Part shown: in pieces, positions 8,649 to 17,356 of the stretch
Layout: each line of letters starts with the position of its first letter
Numbering within the stretch: the stretch's first letter is position 1
Assembly (NCBI GenBank): GCA_016125265.1
Contig: WGMC01000006.1
Location: 62,001-126,000, forward strand
Direction: 5' to 3'
DNA: 64,000 nt
Source of the DNA: Planctomycetaceae bacterium
Lineage (GTDB): Bacteria; Planctomycetota; UBA1135; GCA-002686595
Position numbers and translations under genes: made by a program
Notes under the pieces: generated by a model
Told to the model about the DNA's origin: nothing
Database searches by the model: none
Seen by the model: only the letters and a program-made list of their open reading frames with translations

Positions 8649-9511
8649 GGGCGCGGTTGCGATCCGCTGGCGCGGCGCTGCTTCTGCTCGCGGCGCCGGC
8701 GGCGCTCTTGGCCCACAACTTTTGGGTCGAACCCGCGACGCTGTTCCCCCGCTCGGGGGCGCGCCTCGACGTGAGCCTCTGCATCGGCCACCACCGGGAA
8801 GTGGAGTTCTACGCGCGCAACCCCCGGCACGCCGCCGAGTTCTACGTCCTGAAGGCGGACCGAACGAAGGTGAACGTGGCGGGGGAGCCGGGAGCCCAGC
8901 CCGCCGGCCACGTGGAATCGATGCCGGAGGGGCCGGCGTGGATCGTCTACCGCTCGAACTTCTCGAGCTCGGAGTTGGAGCCGGCTCGATTCGAGGCCTA
9001 CCTCCAGGAGGAGGGCCTCGAACACGTCGTCGCGGAACGCACCGCGCGCGGCGAAAGCGAGCGCCCGGGTCGCGAACGGTACGCGCGGGCAGCGAAGGCG
9101 CTGCTCGTCGCGTCGGCCGACGGCGGGAGCGCGGGTGCAATGGAGCTGCCCGAGCCCACACTCGCCCCCGTCGGCCTGCCCGCGGAGTTGGTGCTGAAGT
9201 CCAACCCGCTGGTTCCCGCGCCCCCCGACACGACGCACCTGGCCCTGCAGCTCCTCGTGGACGGCGAACCGCGGTCCGGTGCGCTCGTGACGTTGCAGTT
9301 GCTCGCCGCGGATGTCGAGGCGCCGCCCGTGCACCGCGCCCGCACCGACGATGCGGGCGTCGCCAAACTGCCTTGGCCGCAAGCGGGGCAATGGCTCGCG
9401 ACCACCGTGCACATGGTGCGCGCGGACGGCGAGGCGGACTTCGAATGGCGCAGCCACTTCGTCTCGCTGCGCTTCGACGTGCCCGGGGGCAGCGGGCCCG
9501 CCGGCAAGTGA
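8645..9511 (+). CDS. DUF4198-like exported protein
   Basis: The protein has 288 residues with a clear signal peptide (residues 1-22, LLLLAAPAALLAHNF). The mature start, HNFWVEPATLFPRSGARLDVSLCIGH, resembles the DUF4198 family (HDxWLxP...G..V.L...vGH), whose members are often linked to metal uptake or ABC transport. The middle carries an Ig/CNA-B-like strand pattern (LVDGEPRSGALVTLQ...RTDDAGVAKLPWP). It is translationally coupled to the DUF4331 gene. Whether it binds a metal cannot be told from sequence. Confidence 0.72.
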   Translation: MRARLRSAGAALLLLAAPAALLAHNFWVEPATLFPRSGARLDVSLCIGHHREVEFYARNPRHAAEFYVLKADRTKVNVAGEPGAQPAGHVESMPEGPAWIVYRSNFSSSELEPARFEAYLQEEGLEHVVAERTARGESERPGRERYARAAKALLVASADGGSAGAMELPEPTLAPVGLPAELVLKSNPLVPAPPDTTHLALQLLVDGEPRSGALVTLQLLAADVEAPPVHRARTDDAGVAKLPWPQAGQWLATTVHMVRADGEADFEWRSHFVSLRFDVPGGSGPAGK

Positions 9512-9514
9512 GGT

Positions 9515-11098
9515 CTAGGCGTCGCCTGCGCCGGGCTCGGGTGTGTGTTCGGCCAGTGGCAGGGTGACCACGAACTCCGAGCCGGATCCGGGTCCCTGGC
9601 TCGTGGCGGTCACGTGGCCGCCGTGGGCCAGGACCAGTTCGCGCACCACGCCGAGGCCGATGCCGAGGCCGGCCCGCGCGTGGGCGAAGGCTTTGGGGTC
9701 CTGCACGAAGAAATCGAAGATCGACGGCAGGATGTCGGGCTCGATGCCGATGCCGTCGTCCGAGACGGCGAGCCGCGCATCACCCTCCACCTTGTGCAGG
9801 CTGACCCGGATCGACCCGCCCTGGTGGCTGTATTTGGAGCTGTTGTCGAGCAGGTTGAGGACCACTTGGTTCAGCCGCATTGCGTCGCCGCGAATCAAGA
9901 GGGGTTCGCTCGAGACATCCAGGACCACGTTCTGTCCGCGCTCCTGGAGCAGGCTCCGGCACGTCTCCAGCGCGCCGTCCAGCAGCTCGACGAGGTCTAC
10001 CAGTGAAACTTCGAGGCGCAGGGTGCCCACATCGACCCGCGAACCGTCCAAGAGATCGTCGACGAGGCGCGCCATGTGCGTCACTTGGCGGTCGATGATC
10101 TGCTTGATGCGGTCCAACATTGCCTCGTCGCCCGTGGCGCGGCGCAGGAGCGCGGCGGCCATGCGCAGAGGATGCAGCGGAACGCGGAGCTCGTGGGCGA
10201 CGACGGCGATCGTCTTGGCCTGGCGCCGGTACATGTCCATCGCGGCCTTGCCTTCCTCCTGGGACGCGAGTGCCGCGAGAACGAGCCGCTGGTTCGCTTC
10301 GCGCAGATCGGAGGGATCGAGGATTGGGGTCGACGGCGCGGCGGGGACGCGGATGGTGCCCACTGCCAGGGTCCGCCCGCCGACGGGTCGAACCACCTTC
10401 GGCTGGGGTGGTCGAAGCTTGCTGGCGGAGCGGGACTTGGACCGCAGCTCGGCCATCGCCGACGCTGCCTTGGCGACGAGTGTGTGTGGGTCCAAACCGT
10501 CGTGTGGGTACATCGCCACCCCCAGGCTGACCGTCAGGCTCAACCTTTGGCCGTCCACCACGAAGGGTTGTTGCAGGACGCGTCGCAGGAGTCGCGCGGT
10601 CCCTCCCGCCGCGCCGTGTTTCGCCATCGCGTGCAGCAGCACGGCAAAGTTGTCGTTGCCGAGCCGACTCACGGTGTCGGCGTCGCGCACCGCGTCGCGG
10701 AGCGTGTTCGCGACGTAGCGCAGCACACTGTCGCCTACGCCGCGCCCGTAGGTTTCGTTGATCCGCGCGAACCGATCCACGTCCAGGCTCAGGACGGCGA
10801 ACTGGATGCCGGTGCGGCGCGCCAGCGCAACCGCGCGTTCCACGCGGTCGAAGAACACGACTCGACTGGGGGTTTCGGTGAGCGGGTCCCGGTGGCTGCT
10901 CTCCGTGAGTTCGGCCAGGCTGGCCAGCGCGGATTCGGCGATGGTTTCGGCCCGTTGGGACGCATTGGCGATCGCCTCGTTGGCCTCGAGCAACCGGCGC
11001 GCGTCCAGTCCCGTCACCTGGCTGCGCAGGGTCCGCAACTGGTCACGCAGCTCGAGCAAGTCGGACTCGAGCCGCTCCGGGGTGATTCGGCGCTCCAT
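9515..11098 (-). CDS. Hybrid degenerate-GGDEF / histidine kinase
   Basis: This is a 527-residue cytosolic protein without membrane segments. Residues 1-65 are a coiled coil. A GGDEF-type domain follows (HRDPLTETPSRVVFFDRVERA, DVDRFARINETYG), but its signature loop reads GNDNF instead of GGDEF, so cyclase activity is doubtful. After a Pro/Ala linker comes a HisKA domain with AVVAHELRVPLHPLR (phospho-acceptor His) and a complete HATPase: N box NQVVLNLLDNSSKYS, G1 SDDGIGI, G2 GLGIGLGVV. It is therefore a likely active kinase controlled by a cyclic-di-GMP-domain relic. No receiver domain is attached; the nearest receiver gene is at 12.0-12.4 kb. Confidence 0.87.
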   Translation of the reverse strand: MERRITPERLESDLLELRDQLRTLRSQVTGLDARRLLEANEAIANASQRAETIAESALASLAELTESSHRDPLTETPSRVVFFDRVERAVALARRTGIQFAVLSLDVDRFARINETYGRGVGDSVLRYVANTLRDAVRDADTVSRLGNDNFAVLLHAMAKHGAAGGTARLLRRVLQQPFVVDGQRLSLTVSLGVAMYPHDGLDPHTLVAKAASAMAELRSKSRSASKLRPPQPKVVRPVGGRTLAVGTIRVPAAPSTPILDPSDLREANQRLVLAALASQEEGKAAMDMYRRQAKTIAVVAHELRVPLHPLRMAAALLRRATGDEAMLDRIKQIIDRQVTHMARLVDDLLDGSRVDVGTLRLEVSLVDLVELLDGALETCRSLLQERGQNVVLDVSSEPLLIRGDAMRLNQVVLNLLDNSSKYSHQGGSIRVSLHKVEGDARLAVSDDGIGIEPDILPSIFDFFVQDPKAFAHARAGLGIGLGVVRELVLAHGGHVTATSQGPGSGSEFVVTLPLAEHTPEPGAGDA

Positions 11099-11160
11099 GG
11101 GGTGGTTTCGCGATCGTCGTCGTGGTGCCGGCCGTGGCACGACCTCTCGATGGGGCGCGC

Positions 11161-11188
11161 AATTTACGTCGGCGAGCGGCCAGTGCAA
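11161..11188 (-). promoter_or_regulatory. Candidate sigma-70 promoter for the GGDEF/kinase gene, with 17-bp direct repeats
   Basis: Read on the minus strand, TTGCAC and TAAATT are separated by 16 bp, 62 bp before the kinase start. The -35 region lies in two tandem 17-bp repeats (GAGCGGCCAGTGCAAYC on the plus strand, 11174-11207) plus a partial third copy, which could be operator sites. The rest of 11099-11417 shows no gene. Confidence 0.35.
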
Positions 11189-11417
11189 TCGAGCGGCCAG
11201 TGCAACCGAGCGACCAGGGGGGGAGAGCGCCCTGCACTGCCGGCTGTTGCGGCTCGTGGTCGCTACAGTGCCCTTCGGGACGGGGCCCGCGGACGGCGTG
11301 CACGCCGAAGCGTGTCCGACGGATGCCAGTGGTTGGCAATTCGTGCACTCGGGCGACGATTAATTCGGCCGATGGTTCTAGAGGCTACATCGAACTGGAG
11401 CAGCTCCCGGTCTCCTG

Positions 11418-11855
11418 TTACGTCTGCGGCGCAACCGCCGCCGCGACGCCACTTGCGCCCACATCCAGAGGCGGCACGAGCGGCGCCAACACCCGCTCGG
11501 CGAGCGCCGCGCCCACCAACCGCGCGAGCTGGCTGCAGAACCGGGTCAGGAGCGCACCGTGGGCGAGCAGCGCATCCGCTGGACTCGCAGTTGCCAACGC
11601 CTTGCCCAGGGATACGAAGTCGTCCGCCGGTGTGGCGCTCGATCGCGCCATCGCCAGGCTGGGGAACTGGGCGCTCTCTAGGCCGAGGCTGCTGCGATAG
11701 ATGGCGGAGGCGCCGATCGAACCGACCAATGGCGCGAGGTGCGCGTGGATCGCGGCCCAAAGTTCCGCGGCCGCCGCGGCGAGGGCCCCGAGGTCGGCGC
11801 CTTCGTGGGCTCGCAGTTCGAGGCCGCGCTGCATCCGCGTGTGTACTTCGTGCAT
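11418..11855 (-). CDS. Small alanine-rich protein of unknown function
   Basis: I do not recognise this 145-residue, mostly helical protein. It has no signal peptide or obvious membrane helix, and begins MHEVHTRMQRGLELRAHEG. It lies between the GGDEF/kinase and a response regulator on the same strand, so it may be an accessory signalling or phosphotransfer protein, but no conserved His motif is visible. Frame length and codon bias (G/C at third positions) support it as a real gene, though a start further in is possible. Confidence 0.55.
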   Translation of the reverse strand: MHEVHTRMQRGLELRAHEGADLGALAAAAAELWAAIHAHLAPLVGSIGASAIYRSSLGLESAQFPSLAMARSSATPADDFVSLGKALATASPADALLAHGALLTRFCSQLARLVGAALAERVLAPLVPPLDVGASGVAAAVAPQT

Positions 11856-12010
11856 CTTGCTGACCCCGCGGCGCGTGGCGCCCGATCCCTTGGGGCGGGC
11901 CAGTTCCTGGGACGGGCCTCAGGTAGGCGCCCTCGCCCCAAGCCCCGATAGGCGGATCCTACCAAAGTGGTGCGGTTTTTCCGCGGCTTCGTTGCGGCGC
12001 CCGCCGCTGG

Positions 12011-12376
12011 CTAGGTGGCGCATGGAAACGCAAGCATCATCGCCAGCAGCGCGTCCAGGTCGATCGGTTTCGCGAGGTGTGCGTCGAAACCGGCGGAGCG
12101 GGACCTGTTCTGCGCGGCGGGTGATAGGTCGCCGCTCAGGGACAGCAGCATCGGGCGCGATTGGACGGCCGAACCCCGCAGCCGCTGGGCGAACACGTCG
12201 CCGGGCACGTCGGGCATGTGCAGGTCGCAGATCACCAGTTGGGGAGTGAATCGCGCGAACTCTTCGATTCCGGCGATTCCCGACAGGGCAGTGCGGACCT
12301 CGTGCCCGAAGCTGAGCAGCAACATCGAGAGGCTGTCCGCGCCGTCGGCGCAGTCGTCGACGACAAGCACCTTCAT
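12011..12376 (-). CDS. Single-domain response regulator
   Basis: A stand-alone receiver of 121 residues. MKVLVVDDCADGADS carries the acidic pair, CDLHMPD the phospho-acceptor Asp (about residue 51), SLSGD the switch Ser and AKPID the conserved Lys-Pro. It has no output domain, like CheY or Spo0F proteins that pass phosphate to a partner. Its ATG overlaps the stop of the upstream kinase-like gene by 4 bp, so the two very probably form a phospho-relay pair. Confidence 0.92.
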   Translation of the reverse strand: MKVLVVDDCADGADSLSMLLLSFGHEVRTALSGIAGIEEFARFTPQLVICDLHMPDVPGDVFAQRLRGSAVQSRPMLLSLSGDLSPAAQNRSRSAGFDAHLAKPIDLDALLAMMLAFPCAT

Positions 12377-13176
12377 TTGCAGGATCCCACCGTGTGGCCG
12401 GGTGCATCCAGCTTGGCTTCGCCCCATCCACGGGGGAACTCCAGGCTGATCCGCGAGCGGCTCCCCGGCGTCCCCCAGAGGGTCAAACTCCCGCTGCGGC
12501 AGATCACCATGCAGGCCGAGAGGCGCAGCGCAAAGGCGTCCTCCAGGCGGCTCGGCCTGCGGCACGACCTCAGGAAGTCCTCGGGTTCGACGGGCAAGAG
12601 CGATGTGCGGCTTCGGTCGTCGACGGGGGACGGGTACCAGAGTTCCAACTCCACGCGCTGCGCGAGTTCGTCCGCGCGCACGCTCAGGTGGAGTTCGTCG
12701 TCGCTGTCCTCGTCGGGGCCCCGTGCCGCCGCCAAGTACGCCGTCCAAACGGCGCGCAAGAGTTCGGGGTCGACGGTTGCGGGAGGGTGGGGACCGGGCG
12801 GCAGTTGTTCGATTTGGCACGTCAGCGACAAGCTGTGCGCCACTTCCGCGGCGAGCTCGGCGAGATCGGTGGCTTCCGTACCCGGCGGGTGCACGGCCAG
12901 CCCGGCAGCGCGCGCCAGGGTCTGGGCCATGCGGCTGGCGCGCTGCGCGCTGTGCCCGATTCGGCTCGCCAAGTCGCGGGGGCCGCCGTGTGTGGAGCCC
13001 TCGAGCACAGCGGCGTAGTTGACGATCGTGCCCAGGGGGTTGCAGAGGTCGTGCGCGAAGAACTGGTGGATGCAGCTCAGGAACTGCTCGCAGTCCGGCG
13101 GCTGGTCGGCCGCCGACGAACGTCCCTGCGCCGCCTTCGGCGGTCGAGGACCCTCGTTCTGCGACCCAAATGCCAT
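12373..13176 (-). CDS. HisKA-type phosphotransfer protein with degenerate ATPase half
   Basis: ATG 13176 is chosen (267 residues) because AGGA lies 6 nt upstream; an in-frame TTG at 13194 is less likely. Residues about 30-90 form a dimerisation/H-box region (FFAHDLCNPLGTIVNYAAVL, then SAQRASRMAQTLARA). The C-terminal half has the length of a HATPase domain, but no N box, no DxGxG and no GxGLG motif can be found. That arrangement recalls ChpT-like histidine phosphotransferases, which relay phosphate without binding ATP. It is coupled to the receiver gene (4-bp overlap) and follows the DUF1328 gene by 36 bp. Confidence 0.72.
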   Translation of the reverse strand: MAFGSQNEGPRPPKAAQGRSSAADQPPDCEQFLSCIHQFFAHDLCNPLGTIVNYAAVLEGSTHGGPRDLASRIGHSAQRASRMAQTLARAAGLAVHPPGTEATDLAELAAEVAHSLSLTCQIEQLPPGPHPPATVDPELLRAVWTAYLAAARGPDEDSDDELHLSVRADELAQRVELELWYPSPVDDRSRTSLLPVEPEDFLRSCRRPSRLEDAFALRLSACMVICRSGSLTLWGTPGSRSRISLEFPRGWGEAKLDAPGHTVGSCK

Positions 13177-13212
13177 GTCAATTCCTGCGGCCAACCCCTA
13201 CGGGGCCGCAGC

Positions 13213-13392
13213 CTACACGGCGCGGGGCCCCTTGCCACCGAGGAGGTTCCCAAGCAGGGAGAGCACGAAGAGGATCACGAACACCCAGAAGAGGATCGTG
13301 GCGATACCGGACGCGGCTCCCGCCAAGCCTCCCAAGCCCAAAACTCCCGCAATGATTGCGATCACGAAAAAGATCAATGCCCAGCGCAACAT
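13213..13392 (-). CDS. DUF1328 (YtjA-like) small membrane protein
   Basis: This 59-residue protein is almost all hydrophobic. [21 protein letters not shown] followed by [22 protein letters not shown] is the DUF1328 signature of two membrane helices joined by a Gly-rich turn. The start has a strong AGGAGG site 7 nt upstream. Homologues are inner-membrane proteins of unknown role, often induced by stress. A sigma-54-type promoter lies about 72 bp upstream, and the phosphotransfer and receiver genes follow on the same strand, so this gene may head that operon. Confidence 0.9.
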   Translation of the reverse strand: MLRWALIFFVIAIIAGVLGLGGLAGAASGIATILFWVFVILFVLSLLGNLLGGKGPRAV

Positions 13393-13464
13393 GATGTGCC
13401 TCCTGTAGATGGGTAAAAGCGATGGCCCCGGAACCGCATGGTCCCAGGCGCCCCGCCACCCACC

Positions 13465-13480
13465 AGCGAACCCCGTGCCA
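13465..13480 (-). promoter_or_regulatory. Sigma-54 (-24/-12) promoter for the DUF1328 gene
   Basis: The minus strand reads TGGCACGGGGTTCGCT. TGGCACG matches the -24 element exactly, the GG-to-GC spacing of 10 nt is correct, and the -12 element differs at one base (TCGC for TTGC). The predicted transcript starts near 13454, leaving a leader of about 60 nt. Confidence 0.62.
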
Positions 13481-13883
13481 CCGTTGGGTGGCGGAACACG
13501 ATCTGGGGTTGTCGTTGGCGCTCCTGGTGCCTTTGGTGCAGACCCCGAGGGGAGGGATGTGCCCCGCGACCCCGCCGCGCACGGGACCCGGGCTCGGCAC
13601 GCCTCCTCGCTCCCTCGCCGTCCGAGCGAACCGAGCGTCGCACCGAAACCGCAGCTTTCCCCTGGGACAATCCAGGGACAAGCGGTGCTCCACGGGCCGT
13701 GGCGCACGCCGCCGTACGGAGCCCCGGGGGCGTTTGTAGAAACCGGCGGGGGCGGACGCCGCTTTGGGCTTCCAGGTCTCGCGCCGCGCCCGTCGGCGGT
13801 TCCGCACAACGGTTCGCGGCCGGGCCACCCGTGCCTGTTCCCCCTGTGTCTGCTCCTCTGCGGCGCGCGTCGAGCCTAGGCCG
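13481..13883. other. Intergenic region with no recognised gene
   Basis: About 400 bp upstream of the DUF1328 promoter and downstream of the sigma-54 regulator stop. I see no convincing gene, terminator or repeat. It could hold upstream activator-binding sites for the sigma-54 promoter, but no clear dyad stands out. Confidence 0.4.
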
Positions 13884-15254
13884 TCACGCCGGCGCGCCCG
13901 CGTAGACGTTCAGCCGGTTGTAGAGGGTTTTTAGGCTGAAACCCAGGATCTCGGCCGCGGCGAGCTTGTTGCCGTCCACGTGTTTCAGCGTCTCTTCGAT
14001 GAGTTGCCGTTCGACGTGGGCGATCGAGGTGCCCACCTGCACGGTGAAACTCCCCCCGGAGCCGTTTTCCACGGGCGCGCTGCCCGACCTTGCGGCGACG
14101 GCTTCCGCCGACAGGGTGTCCTCGGCGAGGATGTACGCACGCTGCACGACGTTGCGCAGTTCGCGCACGTTGCCGCGCCAAGGGCGCTCCTCGAGGGCAG
14201 CCAGCGCCCCGGGCTCCCAGCGCTTGTCCGTGTCGTTGGCGGCGTTGTGGCCATCGAGGAAGTGCTGGGCCAAGAGGGCCACGTCGCCCTTGCGCTCGCG
14301 CAGGGGAGGCAGGCGCATCGGAAAGACCGCGAGGCGGAAGTACAGGTCTTCCCGCAGTTGTCCGTCGGCCATGGCTTCGGCCGGGTCGCGGTTGGTGGCC
14401 GCGAGCACACGCACGTCCGTGTGGATCGATGCCTTGCCGCCGATCCGCTCGACGCACCCGGTTTCGAGCACTCGCAGGAGCTTGACCTGTAGCGCCAGGG
14501 GCATCTCCCCGATTTCGTCGAGGAAGAGCGTACCGCCGTCCGCGCGTTCGAAGAAACCGCGGTGTTGGCGGTCCGCGCCGGTGAAACTGCCCTTCTCGTG
14601 TCCGAACAGTTCGCTCTCGATCAACGTCTCCGAGATCGCGCCGCAGTTGACGGCAACCATCGGTCCGGAGCGGCGCGCGCTCATCTGGTGCAGTGCCTGG
14701 GCGACGAGTTCCTTTCCGGTGCCACTTTCGCCCTGGATCAAGACGCTGGCATCGGTGGCAGCGACCTTCTGGATCAGATCGAACACCGGTTGCATCGCCG
14801 AAGATCGCCCGACAAGTGGTCCAAAACGCCCTTTTGCGCGCAGATCGTCTTGCAGGTCGGACACGGTTTGCTGCAGACCCCGCACCCGCGATAGCCGGGT
14901 GAGGATCGCCTTGAGCAGGGCCGGGTCGGTGGGCTTGATCAAGTAGTCCGCCGCGCCCAGGTGCAGCGCCGCCACGGCGCGGTGGACGGACGCGTGGCCC
15001 GTGATGATCACCACTTCGGTCTTCTCGGGACGTGCGTCGTCGTCGATCAGCGAGGTGCCGTCCCCGTCCGGCAGGTCCTGGTCCACGAAGAGGGCATCGT
15101 AGGTCGTGCGCGACAGCGCGGCCCGCGCCGTGGCGAGGTCGCAGGCATCGTCGACACGATGGCCTTCGCTACCCAGCAGGCTAACCAAACTGGCGCAGAA
15201 GTCCGGGTCATCGTCGACGACCAGGAGGTGAAGGGAGTGGACGTTTCGTTTCAT
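13884..15254 (-). CDS. Sigma-54-dependent response regulator (NtrC family)
   Basis: This 456-residue activator has three domains. The receiver (about 8-125) has [20 protein letters not shown] (acceptor Asp), ITGH and IKPTD. The AAA+ sigma-54 domain (about 145-375) has Walker A GESGTGKE, the sigma-54 contact loop [15 protein letters not shown], Walker [13 protein letters not shown] and the arginine-finger stretch REDLYFRL. The Fis-type helix-turn-helix ends the protein ([21 protein letters not shown]). It activates -24/-12 promoters by ATP hydrolysis. It is transcribed divergently from the PRC-barrel gene, which carries a perfect sigma-54 promoter, so that gene is its most likely target. No partner kinase is directly adjacent. 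Confidence 0.95.
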   Translation of the reverse strand: MKRNVHSLHLLVVDDDPDFCASLVSLLGSEGHRVDDACDLATARAALSRTTYDALFVDQDLPDGDGTSLIDDDARPEKTEVVIITGHASVHRAVAALHLGAADYLIKPTDPALLKAILTRLSRVRGLQQTVSDLQDDLRAKGRFGPLVGRSSAMQPVFDLIQKVAATDASVLIQGESGTGKELVAQALHQMSARRSGPMVAVNCGAISETLIESELFGHEKGSFTGADRQHRGFFERADGGTLFLDEIGEMPLALQVKLLRVLETGCVERIGGKASIHTDVRVLAATNRDPAEAMADGQLREDLYFRLAVFPMRLPPLRERKGDVALLAQHFLDGHNAANDTDKRWEPGALAALEERPWRGNVRELRNVVQRAYILAEDTLSAEAVAARSGSAPVENGSGGSFTVQVGTSIAHVERQLIEETLKHVDGNKLAAAEILGFSLKTLYNRLNVYAGAPA

Positions 15255-15408
15255 TGAGTGCCCTCCGGGCAATTGCAGGGTATCCGGAACCAAGTTGGAG
15301 TTCGACGGCGTACCCAGATTCGCCGGCGGAGCCGCAGCGCTATCACCCTGGGTGCAGGCGGTTGCAGAATTTGCCAGCACTGGGCCTCCGCAGTGGCCCT
15401 GGGATGGG

Positions 15409-15424
15409 TGGCACGGCACTTGCA
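15409..15424 (+). promoter_or_regulatory. Sigma-54 (-24/-12) promoter for the PRC-barrel gene
   Basis: TGGCACGGCACTTGCA matches every fixed position of the consensus TGGCACG-N4-TTGCW. The predicted start is near 15435, giving an 87-nt leader to ATG 15522. It lies in the 267-bp gap shared with the divergent sigma-54 activator gene. Confidence 0.85.
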
Positions 15425-15521
15425 TCGCTCCCGGTGCGCACCACGGCGTCCCGTCGTTCTCGATGCCGGGGTCCCCGCGGCGCGCACGTTCCAGCTTCCG
15501 CGAAACCCCAAAACCACCATC

Positions 15522-16445
15522 ATGAAAGTTCAAACTCCCGTTTTGTTTTTTGCTCTTGCGGCGGTCGCGGGTGCAGCCATCGCACAAGATCCCGCGCAGC
15601 CCCGCACACAGCCGCACACCCAGGGTGCAGCGCAGGACGCCAAGATCACCCAGATGCTCGTGCCGTCGGGCGATCTGCTCGGCCTGACCGCGAAGAACTC
15701 CGCCGACAAGGATCTCGGCTCCCTGAACGACGTCATCGTCGACCCGCGCACGGGCGAGTTCCGCTACGCAATCGTCGACGTCGGCGGTTTCCTGGGAATC
15801 GGCGCCACCGAGCGGATCCTGCCCTGGAGCGCCTTCGACGTCCGTGTGGACCCGGAAGACAAGGACGAGTGGGTCCTGCGCGCTGAGCTGACCGAAGCGC
15901 AGGTCAAGGCCGCTCCCGAGTGCAAGGACGACACCAAGTTCGACGCCGACCTGGACCGCCGCATCGGCGCGGCTTTCCGCACGGAGAACGGCAACGCAGA
16001 AGCCAACGCGACCCAACCTGCCATGGGCAAGACCCAGTGGGCGCGTGTTTCGAAGCTCGCCGATGACGTCGACCTGATGGACTCGGCCGGTCGCAAGGCC
16101 GGTGAAGTCGAAGGCCTCGTCCTGGCGCCGGAGCACGACACCGTCGCCTTTGCGGTGGTCCAAGCGAACGACGAGGCCGGTGGCAAGCGCATCGCCGTGC
16201 CGATGGCGAGTCTGCACTTCGCCTACGCACCGACGGACGACGCCGACGAGAAGGGCGAACTGCGCGCGACCGCCAAGGTCGAAATGGCCCGTTTCGCCAC
16301 GGCCCCCGAGTACGACAGCGACAACCTCGACCGCATGGGCAGCACCACGTGGCTGGACGGCCTCTGCAAGCACTACGGCTGCGAGCCGTTCTGGAAGCGC
16401 AGCGTCGCGGCTTCGGCGCCGAAGACTCGTCCGACCGAGCAGTGA
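15522..16445 (+). CDS. Exported PRC-barrel domain protein
   Basis: The protein has 307 residues, with a signal peptide (residues 1-21, ending AGAAIAQD). Two PRC-barrel-like units follow. The first is [37 protein letters not shown] with [16 protein letters not shown]. The second is [36 protein letters not shown] with [15 protein letters not shown] barrels bind proteins or RNA; exported versions are common in planctomycetes and soil bacteria and are often stress-induced. Expression from a perfect sigma-54 promoter beside the regulator gene fits an envelope-stress role. It ends with a cysteine-bearing tail (CKHYGCEPF). Confidence 0.85.
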   Translation: MKVQTPVLFFALAAVAGAAIAQDPAQPRTQPHTQGAAQDAKITQMLVPSGDLLGLTAKNSADKDLGSLNDVIVDPRTGEFRYAIVDVGGFLGIGATERILPWSAFDVRVDPEDKDEWVLRAELTEAQVKAAPECKDDTKFDADLDRRIGAAFRTENGNAEANATQPAMGKTQWARVSKLADDVDLMDSAGRKAGEVEGLVLAPEHDTVAFAVVQANDEAGGKRIAVPMASLHFAYAPTDDADEKGELRATAKVEMARFATAPEYDSDNLDRMGSTTWLDGLCKHYGCEPFWKRSVAASAPKTRPTEQ

Positions 16446-16635
16446 GGTCGCAGGCGTGCCGACCGAACGGCGCTAGGCGTCTCGTTCGGTTGGCCCGCGA
16501 TTCGGTCGCCCGCTGTCCGCGCGGTGACCGCGTCGGAGTGGCCGCGCTTGAGTGGCCTCCTACGTAAGGGGCGCTCGTCGATCGGGGCAGGAAACCTGGC
16601 TGGGAGCTTCTGCACCGAATGGGCGTTCTGAGGGT

Positions 16636-16670
16636 GGAGCGGAGAAGGTACTCGTGACCTTCTCCGCTCC
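16636..16670 (+). terminator. Strong hairpin, probable terminator after the PRC-barrel gene
   Basis: GGAGCGGAGAAGGT pairs perfectly with ACCTTCTCCGCTCC across a 7-nt loop, a 14-bp stem. It lies 190 bp after the PRC-barrel stop and before the next sigma-54 promoter. There is no long T tract, so it may be an RNA-stabilising or Rho-assisted end. Confidence 0.6.
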
Positions 16671-16931
16671 TGTGCATTCCGCCGCGCACCCCGCGCACAT
16701 CGCGCCGCCGATGTCTCGGCGGCCCTGGTATGAAGCCGGTGGGCACAACGGCGTCCTGTAGAATCTGCGCGCGCGCACGCGGTCGTTCTTGGCAGTGGCT
16801 CCCTGGAACCGGACAGCGGGCGGCTCACCGCGGCCGCCGCGCCGCGCAAGAACCGCAGCGCGGCGCAAGCGCAGGGGGACGCGTTGCAGCACCGCCTTGC
16901 CGAACCACGGGTACTAGCGCGACGCACAGCA

Positions 16932-16947
16932 CGGCATGGCCTTTGCT
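16932..16947 (+). promoter_or_regulatory. Sigma-54-like promoter for the DUF883 operon
   Basis: CGGCATGGCCTTTGCT matches TGGCACG-N4-TTGCW at 10 of 12 fixed positions, with exact GG-to-GC spacing and a perfect TTGCT -12 element. The predicted start is near 16958, about 60 nt before ATG 17018. No other feature was seen in 16671-17017. Confidence 0.55.
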
Positions 16948-17017
16948 GAGTCTGGATGCGCCGTCGAGCCAACACGTACTTCGACGTGTGGTTGGGACGG
17001 CCCTACAGGAAAGCACC

Positions 17018-17356
17018 ATGACCATCGAACAATCCAAAACGCAAGACGTTCGCGCCGGCTCCATTGGCACGGCCGAATCCCGCCACGGCAGCTCGGCCTC
17101 GTCCGAAAGCCATCACTCCGTGCACGATGGTGTGCAGAAGATCAAGGAAGGCGGACAGAAGATCAAAGAAGGGGGCCGCGAGTCCCTCGAGGCGACCCGC
17201 GAGTTGGGCCAGGAGCTGTGGTTCGAAGGGCGCGAGAAGGCCAAGGGTGCCGTCGCGCAGCTAGAGGACTACGTCTCGGAGAACCCGATGCGCAGCGTGC
17301 TGTGGGCGGCGGGTGCTGGCGCCGTGCTTGGGATGCTCCTCGGTCGCCGTGGCTGA
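17018..17356 (+). CDS. DUF883 (ElaB/YqjD-like) membrane-tethered protein
   Basis: A 112-residue protein starting at ATG 17018 with AGGAAA upstream. The middle is a charged amphipathic helix with a repeated KIKEGG motif. The C-terminus, YVSENPMRSVLWAAGAGAVL followed by GMLLGRRG, is the DUF883 signature: an ENP turn, one membrane helix and an RR end. In enterobacteria such proteins bind ribosomes and tether them to the membrane in stationary phase. It heads a four-gene overlapping operon of small membrane proteins and has its own sigma-54-like promoter. Confidence 0.85.
   Translation: MTIEQSKTQDVRAGSIGTAESRHGSSASSESHHSVHDGVQKIKEGGQKIKEGGRESLEATRELGQELWFEGREKAKGAVAQLEDYVSENPMRSVLWAAGAGAVLGMLLGRRG

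Noticed and set aside
15360..15395. Second sigma-54 promoter facing the regulator gene
   Set aside because: TGGCA and TGCA are present on the minus strand but the GG-to-GC spacing is 8 nt, not 10.
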